This document shows, piece by piece, positions 42,207-50,489 of a stretch of DNA of 64,000 bases. The notes beneath the pieces were generated by a model. The model did no database searches, had not been told where the DNA came from, and was given only the letters and a program-made list of their open reading frames with translations. The DNA lies in the NCBI GenBank assembly GCA_016931715.1, contig JAFGEF010000074.1, forward strand, positions 1 through 64,000. The letters run 5' to 3'. Position 1 is the first letter of the stretch, and the number at the start of each line of letters is the position of its first letter. This stretch comes from Sedimentisphaerales bacterium (GTDB lineage Bacteria > Planctomycetota > Phycisphaerae > Sedimentisphaerales > Anaerobacaceae). Both the position numbers and the translations under genes were made by a program.

Positions 42207-42836
42207 TTATTTCTTTTTACTCAAATTAGCAAGCCCCAGCATGAGTCCGAGCGTAACAAACGCTCCTACAGGTAAGCCGAACGCCGCTATTGGTACGAAC
42301 CAGCCGCCTTTGTCCTGCAGAGGAAATATCTGTATTGCAAAAATCGCACCGGTCGAAAGTAACTCTCGTATGGAAGCCAGAATACATAAAGCAATTGTAA
42401 AACCAAGCCCCATACCAATTGCATCAAGAATACTTACGAAAATGCCATTCTTGCTTGCACATGCTTCAGCTCGGCAGATTATAATACAATTGACGATAAT
42501 CAAGGGAACATAAGGTCCTAATGCGTCGCTCATTTCCGGCTGAAACGCTTTGAGAAATAAATCCGCGATAGTAACGAATGTCGCTATCGTCAGGGTGAAC
42601 ATCATAATCCTGAGATGCGGCTTGAGAAGATTGCGCATCAGACTTACCACTATATTGCTGCATATCAATACAAACAGCACACACATACCCATAGTAAAAG
42701 CCGGCTTGACCGCTGCGGTTACAGCTAATGTCGGACACATCCCCAGCATTAAACGGAACACAGGAATTTCCGACCATAATCCCGCGTAAAGCGTTTTTCT
42801 ATACAGTATTATTGTCCCTTGTTCACTATTTTCCAT
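42207..42836 (-). CDS. rnfE: Rnf complex subunit E
   Basis: LGMCPTLAVTAAVKPAFTMG; YVPLIIVNCIIICRAEACASKNG. Confidence 0.93.
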   Translation of the reverse strand: MENSEQGTIILYRKTLYAGLWSEIPVFRLMLGMCPTLAVTAAVKPAFTMGMCVLFVLICSNIVVSLMRNLLKPHLRIMMFTLTIATFVTIADLFLKAFQPEMSDALGPYVPLIIVNCIIICRAEACASKNGIFVSILDAIGMGLGFTIALCILASIRELLSTGAIFAIQIFPLQDKGGWFVPIAAFGLPVGAFVTLGLMLGLANLSKKK

Positions 42837-43449
42837 CGCCTATTAATCCTTCCGCTCGCATTTGTTTTTTTACCTGCGGAATAAATATATTAAAACTATC
42901 CACTACCGCCTGACTGCTTATTGTCGCACTCGTTATTGCTACAATTTCAGAATCTATTGCTTTTTTGTCACCAGCTTTCACAAGATTAAATTCCAGCGCC
43001 GGTGCTCCGACAAATTGATCTTTAAATTCAGGGTATTTTATTTTCTCTCCGATATTTGGCGTCTCATTTGCTGCAAGTACTCCATAGCCTTTTATTGTTT
43101 CAAATTTGTCATCAACAGCAAGAATTATTTTTATCTCACCTCCATAACCACTTCCTATACAAATAAATGCCCATCCCATGCAGGTTCCATCTTTCGCAAC
43201 GACTTTCCTGACTGATGTTATTAGTTTCTTACCTGTTGACGATTTGACCTGAACCTGATCAATAGTTATATCGAAATGATCAGCATCCGGGAATATCTTA
43301 AAAGCAGCTTTATTGAACTTATACACTTTCAAATTGTATTCAATTTTATCTTCCCAGGCAGCATTTGCACCTGCTATAAGAAGGCCGAAGAAGAAAGAAG
43401 ACACTATCAAGAGCCAGCTTTGCTGGATGAAAAACTTAATCTTAGGCAT
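42826..43449 (-). CDS. rnfG: Rnf complex subunit G (FMN-binding)
   Basis: KGYGVLAANETPNIGEKI; EIVAITSATISSQAVVDSFN FMN-acceptor region. Confidence 0.9.
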   Translation of the reverse strand: MPKIKFFIQQSWLLIVSSFFFGLLIAGANAAWEDKIEYNLKVYKFNKAAFKIFPDADHFDITIDQVQVKSSTGKKLITSVRKVVAKDGTCMGWAFICIGSGYGGEIKIILAVDDKFETIKGYGVLAANETPNIGEKIKYPEFKDQFVGAPALEFNLVKAGDKKAIDSEIVAITSATISSQAVVDSFNIFIPQVKKQMRAEGLIGDGK

Positions 43450-44452
43450 TTGGCTCGCCTCCCGCAGGAATGCGCTTGAATAACTTATCAATAAGAGGCG
43501 CAAGAGAATTCATAAACAAAACAGAATACATCACACCTTCCGGATAAGCGCCGACAATTCTGATAAGCATTGTTATCGTCCCGATTCCGATTCCATAGAG
43601 CCACATACCCCTTCTCGTCAATGGTGCAGTAACAGGGTCTGTCGCAATGAAAAAAGCACCTATAAATAATCCGCCGCTGCTGAGGTGATACAAAGGTGAC
43701 GCATAATAATCAGAATTAATTAAATAAGCTATTGCACTAAATATAAAAGCCGATAGAAAAACTGCCGCTGGTATGTGAAAACTGATTGTTTTTCTTATAA
43801 GCAGATAAATTCCGCCAATCAATAACGCCAATGCGCTGGTCTCGCCGAGACAGCCACCGACATTACCGAGAAAAAGATCACTAGTTGAACTGTTAAGTTC
43901 CATTGCTCCATATTGAGCTTTCTGTGCATTCTTGCTATGAGCAAGCGGCGTAGCCTGAGTTCGTGCATCGACAGCATTGGCGGCAGAAATTTGCGGCATT
44001 GCAGAATCAATTGTTGCCGGAACTGTCCATGTTGTCATCATCATACCAAAAGAAGCAGTTAGAAACGCTCTTCCTGCCATAGCTGGATTGAAAATATTCG
44101 CTCCGAGTCCGCCGAAAACCATTTTGCCTATCGCAATGGAAAAAACACTTCCAATCACCGCCGCCCAGAGAGGAATAGCAGGAGGAAGTGAAAATGCAAG
44201 AATTATCCCTGTGATAACAGCACTCAAATCATCGAGTGTATTTGCTTTTTTGCGAATCAGGTTGCAAATCCCTTCAGTTGCCATAGATGAAATTACGCAG
44301 GCAGCAACGAGCGCAATCGCATGTAATCGGAAAAAAATTCCCGCCGCTATCATCGCAGGAGTCAGTCCTATGATTACATCAAGCATTATACTGCGCGTAG
44401 AATACGGCTTGCCGATATGTGGTGCAAATGAAACTGTTATATCCTTAAGCAT
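43442..44452 (-). CDS. rnfD: Rnf complex subunit D
   Basis: SFAPHIGKPYSTRSIMLDVIIGLTPAMIAAGIFF; NPAMAGRAFL; ARTQATPLAHSK; GGLFIGAFFIATDPVTAPLTRRG. Confidence 0.92.
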   Translation of the reverse strand: MLKDITVSFAPHIGKPYSTRSIMLDVIIGLTPAMIAAGIFFRLHAIALVAACVISSMATEGICNLIRKKANTLDDLSAVITGIILAFSLPPAIPLWAAVIGSVFSIAIGKMVFGGLGANIFNPAMAGRAFLTASFGMMMTTWTVPATIDSAMPQISAANAVDARTQATPLAHSKNAQKAQYGAMELNSSTSDLFLGNVGGCLGETSALALLIGGIYLLIRKTISFHIPAAVFLSAFIFSAIAYLINSDYYASPLYHLSSGGLFIGAFFIATDPVTAPLTRRGMWLYGIGIGTITMLIRIVGAYPEGVMYSVLFMNSLAPLIDKLFKRIPAGGEPNA

Positions 44453-44496
44453 ATTATTTTCTCGTCGTGCTATACATGCACTGCTTTTTTCTTCGT

Positions 44497-45864
44497 CTAT
44501 GGTATTTTCTTTTTTTGCCTGGCAAGAAAAATCTTGCCGGTCTTTATATATCCTGTAATCTCGATATGTGCCGGGCAAACATAGCTGCAGCATCCGCACT
44601 CGATACAGGCAGTTATATAATAACTTTTTGCAACGTCCATAAGATTGTTTTTAACTGCATGTGCGATTCTTGTCGGATTCAGATTCTCCGGGCATACCGC
44701 CAAACATCTTCCGCAGTGAATACAGGCAGTTTCGCGGCGTTCGAATTTCGCCATGCCCATTTGTTCTTTAGTTATTACGGTCACAGCACCGGTAGTTTTC
44801 GTTGTCGGTGTCGTCAAATCTGCAATAGCAATTCCCATCATAGGCCCGCCCATAATAACTCTGGCGGATTTTTGTGTCACCCCACCGCAAACTTCCAATA
44901 GTGTTTCTATTGATGTCCCTATTGGAACATAATAATTACCTGGTTCGGCGATTGCTTCTCCAGTAACTGTAACGACTCTGTGTGTTAGAGGGACATCAGC
45001 AACAACCGCTTCAGCAATTGCCGCACATGTCGCAACATTCAATACCAATACACCAATCATTGGTGGAATACCGCCGGTTGGGACATTCTTCTTTAGAATC
45101 GATCTGATAAGCTGTCTTTCGCCGCCCTGAGGATACTTGGTTTTTACCGGGATAATTTCAATTTCATCAGTACCCAAGCTATTTAAAACTGTTTCCATCA
45201 TCTCAATAGCCTGCGGCTTGTTATCCTCAATGCCTATAAATGCTTTTGAACAGCCGGACGCTTTTTTGGCAAGCTTGACACCGATAAGGATTTGCTTTGT
45301 CCATTCGAGCATTATCTGATAGTCACATGTAATATAAGGCTCGCATTCGCAGCCATTAACTATCATTGTTGTTTTAGGCAAGCGAGGATTAGGCTCAATC
45401 TTGACTCTCGTAGGAAAACCGGCACCACCCATACCAACAATACCTGCTTCACGAACAGCTTCACATATTTTTTCAACAGAATATTTATTGATATCGAATT
45501 CTTCATCGAACTGTACACAGCCTTTTTTGACCGGATGTGCCGGTAGTGTTTCAATAATAACCGCCGGAATTCGTCCTATTACAGCATGCGACCTGAGAGC
45601 AATTTCCTTAACTTTGCCAGTTACGGGAGAATGAATCGGAGCAGAAACATAGGCGTCACAATCACCTATTTTCTGTCCAGCCTGAACGAGACTGCCTTTT
45701 CTGATCAAAGGCTCGCAAACTGCTCCTATATGCTGACTGAGTAATACTGCAACTTCTTTAGGCATAAAACCAGTATGTATCTTGGAATTTATTGTAAGAG
45801 ACTTTTTCTCCGGTGGATGTATCCCTCCGGGAAAAGTCAAACTTTTTTTAGATGTAACACTCAT
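44497..45864 (-). CDS. rnfC: Rnf complex subunit C
   Basis: GIHPPEKKSLT, VGMGGAGFPTRVKI, two CxxCxxCxxxCP clusters. Confidence 0.94.
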   Translation of the reverse strand: MSVTSKKSLTFPGGIHPPEKKSLTINSKIHTGFMPKEVAVLLSQHIGAVCEPLIRKGSLVQAGQKIGDCDAYVSAPIHSPVTGKVKEIALRSHAVIGRIPAVIIETLPAHPVKKGCVQFDEEFDINKYSVEKICEAVREAGIVGMGGAGFPTRVKIEPNPRLPKTTMIVNGCECEPYITCDYQIMLEWTKQILIGVKLAKKASGCSKAFIGIEDNKPQAIEMMETVLNSLGTDEIEIIPVKTKYPQGGERQLIRSILKKNVPTGGIPPMIGVLVLNVATCAAIAEAVVADVPLTHRVVTVTGEAIAEPGNYYVPIGTSIETLLEVCGGVTQKSARVIMGGPMMGIAIADLTTPTTKTTGAVTVITKEQMGMAKFERRETACIHCGRCLAVCPENLNPTRIAHAVKNNLMDVAKSYYITACIECGCCSYVCPAHIEITGYIKTGKIFLARQKKKIP

Positions 45865-46175
45865 ATTATTATTCTAAGAAAATTCCTTAAAAGTCTATTG
45901 CCTAATTTAATAATCAGCATACAAACAATAGTAGTCAGCAAAGCCAGGAGAAAACCAATTAATGTCAGCATTTTCTGAGAAATATGCAAAAAAGCTCCTC
46001 CTGATAAAATTTTTTCAAAAACCGCCAAAGAAATAATAAAAATAACCATCGGCAGCAGAAAAGCTGCTATTATTTTAAGGATAAAGTGCGGACACTGCGA
46101 ATCATCCAGCCTCTGACAAACATTCCCGCAGTCGTGTTTTAATTGACAATCCGTGCAAAAATTTTCCTTATTCAT
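45861..46175 (-). CDS. Cys-rich N-terminus + two-TM protein, first gene of the rnf cluster (occupies an RseC-like position)
   Basis: MNKENFCTDCQLKHDCGNVCQRLDDSQCPHF then two hydrophobic helices; TGA/ATG overlap (4 nt) with rnfC. Confidence 0.8.
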   Translation of the reverse strand: MNKENFCTDCQLKHDCGNVCQRLDDSQCPHFILKIIAAFLLPMVIFIISLAVFEKILSGGAFLHISQKMLTLIGFLLALLTTIVCMLIIKLGNRLLRNFLRIII

Positions 46176-46252
46176 AGTTTTTAACTACCGATTATTAAAA
46201 TGATTCTTATAATAAATATTATAAGTTTTGTAAATAAAAATTCTTTTTAAGG

Positions 46253-47062
46253 ATGAAAATTATGTTTTATAAAAGAGCACTATTAATGAGCTGCCTTGCA
46301 CTTTGTATTTATTCAGGCTGCGTCGTAAATCCGGTAACAGGCAAAAGAGAGCTTATGCTTGTTGCCGAGAGCAATGATATCGAGATTGGTCAGAAATATG
46401 CACCGGAAATTACGAAAGAGCTTGGCGGAGAGATTCAAGATGCCGCTCTTCAAAGCTATATTAATAATGTAGGCCAAAAAATCGCGGCTGTCTGCGACAG
46501 TCCAGACTGGGAATTCCACTTCGCTGCCGTCGTTGACGACTCTGTTAACGCCTTCGCCCTTCCAGGCGGATATATCTTTATAACTAAAGGATTGCTCACA
46601 AAACTCCAGACTGAAGCACAATTAGCCGCTATTCTCGGCCATGAAATCGTACACGTTGTCGCCAGAGATACCGCAAACGTCATGAGCCGGGAGATCGGAC
46701 TCAATATTCTGCTGTCTGCGGTAACTTCGGAACAAACACCTGAGACTGTAACTACCGTTGCGAATCTGACAAAGCAGATTGTCGGCTTGAGTTACAGCAG
46801 GAAGGACGAGCGCACAGCCGACCTTGGCGGCCTGAAATATATCGCAAAAGCAGGTTACGACCCACGAGGAATGCTGCAAACTATGCAAATTCTACAGTCA
46901 CTCAGCGAGGCCAGCACTATCGACTTTTTCTCGACCCACCCTTCACCTGAAAACCGTATCGGCTATATAAATGAAGAAATACAAAAAAAATACAGTAATA
47001 CAGCAAATCCGAGAATCGGCAAAGAAGACTATCAGAAAAATATACTGAACCGCCTGAATTAA
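46253..47062 (+). CDS. M48-family metalloprotease lipoprotein
   Basis: IYSGCVVNPVTGKRELMLV, AAILGHEIVHVVARD (HExxH), DERTADLGG. Confidence 0.92.
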   Translation: MKIMFYKRALLMSCLALCIYSGCVVNPVTGKRELMLVAESNDIEIGQKYAPEITKELGGEIQDAALQSYINNVGQKIAAVCDSPDWEFHFAAVVDDSVNAFALPGGYIFITKGLLTKLQTEAQLAAILGHEIVHVVARDTANVMSREIGLNILLSAVTSEQTPETVTTVANLTKQIVGLSYSRKDERTADLGGLKYIAKAGYDPRGMLQTMQILQSLSEASTIDFFSTHPSPENRIGYINEEIQKKYSNTANPRIGKEDYQKNILNRLN

Positions 47063-47219
47063 CTGTTTTTTACATAAAACAATTGTGTCCGGCGTTCGTA
47101 TATGTTATAATTCGTTTTAAAAGTAACACAAAATTACCGAAAGCTGAAATTTTGATGCATGAAGTAACGTCACAATTTTTCTTCAATACCACTGCTGTAT
47201 TGTACTCCTGGAGGCAAAA

Positions 47220-48374
47220 ATGAGAAATTCAATTAATCTTCAAGCCGTATCTGAACATCTAAATAACAGAAGAAATTTCCTTAAAGGAACGCTTTTATTC
47301 TCGGCTGGTGCTCTGCTCAGTCAGCATTCAAGGGTGCGAGCCGCAGCGGCAACTTTACAAAATACCGACTCCAACGCCGCTCAAAGGAGCAAAGTCTCAT
47401 TCGTAGCCGGAAAAGACAGGCGAGATATGATAACAAAGGTATTAGAGCCATGGAAAGACGAGATTCAGAAAGGTATTCAGGGCAAGCAGGTTATAATTAA
47501 GCCCAATTTTGTAGGAACCAATAATCTGCTTTGCGCAACCCATCCGGACGCTGTTCGGGCGGTTCTGGATTTCCTTAAACCGATGAACCCCGGAAAAATT
47601 ATCATCGGCGAATCTTCCGCTTCACAAAATACTATGCCGGGCTTTGAAAACTACGGCTATCTGGCTCTCGAAAAAGAATATAATGTTTCATGTCAGGATT
47701 TTAATACGCATACCGGTTCACCATATTGGATTGTGGACGGGAATCTTCGACCTGTAAGAATTGAGATAATCTCGGAGTTTCTTGACCCGAAGAATTACTT
47801 CATTTCCATGACACGCCTGAAAACACACAACTCAGTAATTGCCACGCTGGGTCTTAAAAATATGGTCATGGGGTGCCCGCTCAATGCAGGCAGAAACAGC
47901 AGCTACAAACGTACAATGCACGGCTCAAGCTCGCGATGGCTGCACTATAACATGTACCTTGTCGCCCAGAAAGTCAGGCCGCAATTGACTGTATTAGACG
48001 GCCTCGAAGGCATGCAGGGTAACGGCCCGATGAACGGCACACCAGTCGAGCACGGCGTATCGTTAGCCGGTACTGATGTAATGGCGGTCGATAGTATCGG
48101 GGCACAGCTTATGGATGTCCCGCTCGAAAATCTGGGATATTTGAACTATTGTGGCGACGCTGGTTTGGGAGTTATCGCCCGCGATAGAATCGACATTATC
48201 GGCGACGCGAAACCAGCAGATCATATAATAAAATATGAGCTTGCCGGCAATATTGAGCAGCAGCTCGAATGGAAACAGCCTCTCCAGCTTCAAGGCCAGC
48301 AAGGAGGCAGAGGAGGTTTTGGCGGCGGATTCGGCGGCGGTAATACCGGAGGCGGAGCAAGAAGAGGCAGTTAA
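47220..48374 (+). CDS. DUF362-domain protein with Tat-type signal
   Basis: NNRRNFLKGTLLFSAGALL; VIIKPNFVGTNNL; MTRLKTHNSVIATLGLKNMVMG; Gly-rich C-terminus. Confidence 0.85.
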   Translation: MRNSINLQAVSEHLNNRRNFLKGTLLFSAGALLSQHSRVRAAAATLQNTDSNAAQRSKVSFVAGKDRRDMITKVLEPWKDEIQKGIQGKQVIIKPNFVGTNNLLCATHPDAVRAVLDFLKPMNPGKIIIGESSASQNTMPGFENYGYLALEKEYNVSCQDFNTHTGSPYWIVDGNLRPVRIEIISEFLDPKNYFISMTRLKTHNSVIATLGLKNMVMGCPLNAGRNSSYKRTMHGSSSRWLHYNMYLVAQKVRPQLTVLDGLEGMQGNGPMNGTPVEHGVSLAGTDVMAVDSIGAQLMDVPLENLGYLNYCGDAGLGVIARDRIDIIGDAKPADHIIKYELAGNIEQQLEWKQPLQLQGQQGGRGGFGGGFGGGNTGGGARRGS

Positions 48375-48402
48375 CAACAAAATCATAAATCCTTACTAAA
48401 AA

Positions 48403-48434
48403 AACCGCTCATTACACAAGCGGTTTTTTTATTT
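48403..48434 (+). terminator. Rho-independent terminator after the DUF362 gene
   Basis: aaaccgct-cattacaca-agcggttt followed by a T-rich tract. Confidence 0.85.
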
Positions 48435-48457
48435 TTTAATCTTAGCCTTTTCCGATA

Positions 48458-50221
48458 TCAATCTTCAAATAACATGAAATAATCTTCCGGCATTATGCGG
48501 TAAATAGCAATTTTAGGTTTGCCTTCAGTAAACATATGAACGAGACTGCATCGGTCTATAGTATCAACTTTCGTTCCATAAACCGGAGCAGAAAGCACTT
48601 TAATCCTGTCCAATCCCCAGAGTTTATAATATCTGTCGGCAGAAGGTATTCTTGAATCCCACGCTATTATTGTGACTCCCTCTTCACTGCACTTTTCAAT
48701 AAACTCTATGAAATCATCGGCATCTTCGACTGGTATGGAGCCGGTGTGTAAAAATCTTTCTGCCGGCAAACCGGTAAAAATTGGCATAAAACCAGCCATA
48801 GTAGTCATCAGCTTGTCATCTTCTTTTGCGTTATCAAGAAACCACTCAGCAAGCTTTTTAAAGTTCGCATCCGACTTTCCGTTTCCCATCGCCCTGCCTA
48901 TATTAGCTCCTGAACTGACAGTCGCCAGAATTAAAAACGCAGGAAGCAGCAGCCATCTGCCCGACGGCGCAGACCTGCGAATAATCTCCATAACAATAAA
49001 ACTTGCTAAAGCAATCAGGCAAACGGAAACTGTAGTAATACCAATGGCAGGACAATATTTACGCACGTTAATAAAAGTGTCGCCCATTTTCAGTGCCCAT
49101 AAGATAAAAACAGCCGTTCCGGTTATCGATAATAATGTAATCAGCAATTTTCTTTTATTTCCGTCAAAAAATTTTCGCCGGACAATCTCAATTCCATAAA
49201 CCGCAACTAACAGTCCGACCCATTGTACAGGCACACAAAATCGCGGCAGTCTGTATGGATACATCGCATGAATAAATACGTAAGGAGCCGCAGTTATTAA
49301 CATTACAATAATTTCCCATTGCCTGCGAATGAATGAAAAGACCGCTCCTGTCAGAAAAGCCGCCAGCAGCACAGAAGCAGTAATCCAGAATATTACTGAA
49401 TTCATTGTCTTAAAACTCTCTTGCTCGCCGGACGGTTGTTTCTGTAATAGCTCGACGTTGAGGAAAGACATAATACCTTTCCAGTATAATCGCAAATCTT
49501 CTGCAAGTTCAAAAGTTCTATCCTGCTCAAGCACCTGAAGATAATGCGATCCTCCGGTTTGCCCTTTAAGCTGAACAGATGTGATTATCATACATAATAT
49601 AAAAGGCATCGATGCCGCAATGCTTAGGATTATGGTTCTGCCCCATTTACGATTTTGAACTAAATCAGCCAAAGCTACGGCCGGGAGCAAACCTGCCATG
49701 TCCCACCTGCTGATTGATGCCAAAGCTGCAAACAAATAAGCCAATTTTATGTTTTCTCTCACACATACTACTGCTGCCGCAAAAAAAGCTATCAGTGTAA
49801 GTTCAGCCAGAGGCTCACTGCTTAGACGAACCATCCAGGGACTGGCGCCTGCCGCCAGGGCTATCCATACTGCACCTCTAAGATTTATCTTCCGGCAAAC
49901 CATATATATCAATATCATTACTGCTGGAAGCAATAGAGCATTGTACAGCTCTGAACCTATAAGATAGCGGTCAGGTCGTGAAAACGGCAATCCTGAAAGC
50001 GCAGTTATTATGGAAAACACCGGCGCACGTTTCATACTATTGGGAATTTGAAAGTGCAGCCACCTCTGGCCGGTATCGAGAAAAGCGGGAAAATCAGAGT
50101 TCGGAACAGGAAAATAACCAAAAAATGAGAGCGAATAAATCAAACCCGCCGCAATTAAAAACACTATCGCTATTACGTGAATTGTTTTTTCTTTGTTTTC
50201 ATCACCTGTATCAAGCAGCAA
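48458..50221 (-). CDS. Multi-pass membrane glycosyltransferase (GT39-like)
   Basis: About 11 hydrophobic segments; FPAFLDTGQRWLHFQIPN; SSEPLAELTLIAFFA. Confidence 0.7.
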   Translation of the reverse strand: MLLDTGDENKEKTIHVIAIVFLIAAGLIYSLSFFGYFPVPNSDFPAFLDTGQRWLHFQIPNSMKRAPVFSIITALSGLPFSRPDRYLIGSELYNALLLPAVMILIYMVCRKINLRGAVWIALAAGASPWMVRLSSEPLAELTLIAFFAAAVVCVRENIKLAYLFAALASISRWDMAGLLPAVALADLVQNRKWGRTIILSIAASMPFILCMIITSVQLKGQTGGSHYLQVLEQDRTFELAEDLRLYWKGIMSFLNVELLQKQPSGEQESFKTMNSVIFWITASVLLAAFLTGAVFSFIRRQWEIIVMLITAAPYVFIHAMYPYRLPRFCVPVQWVGLLVAVYGIEIVRRKFFDGNKRKLLITLLSITGTAVFILWALKMGDTFINVRKYCPAIGITTVSVCLIALASFIVMEIIRRSAPSGRWLLLPAFLILATVSSGANIGRAMGNGKSDANFKKLAEWFLDNAKEDDKLMTTMAGFMPIFTGLPAERFLHTGSIPVEDADDFIEFIEKCSEEGVTIIAWDSRIPSADRYYKLWGLDRIKVLSAPVYGTKVDTIDRCSLVHMFTEGKPKIAIYRIMPEDYFMLFED

Positions 50222-50489
50222 TTTATTTTTATTTGAGCAATTAATCTGCGTTTTCCTGTTTTAATTATATTTCCACTTTTCAGAATCCTGAACTCCGTGT
50301 TAATCTTACATAGAATAAGTATAACATTCCTAATAAACAAAATCAACTTTTTTTATGGAGCAATGCGGCAGAAGTTCCGGGGGCAGTTCTATGTCACCAA
50401 TTTAGCAATAGAAGGTATGAAAAAAGCAGCAGGGCTTACCGCCAATTTCGTATCGATAACATATCATGTTGTTCGGGTTTGCTGAAAAT

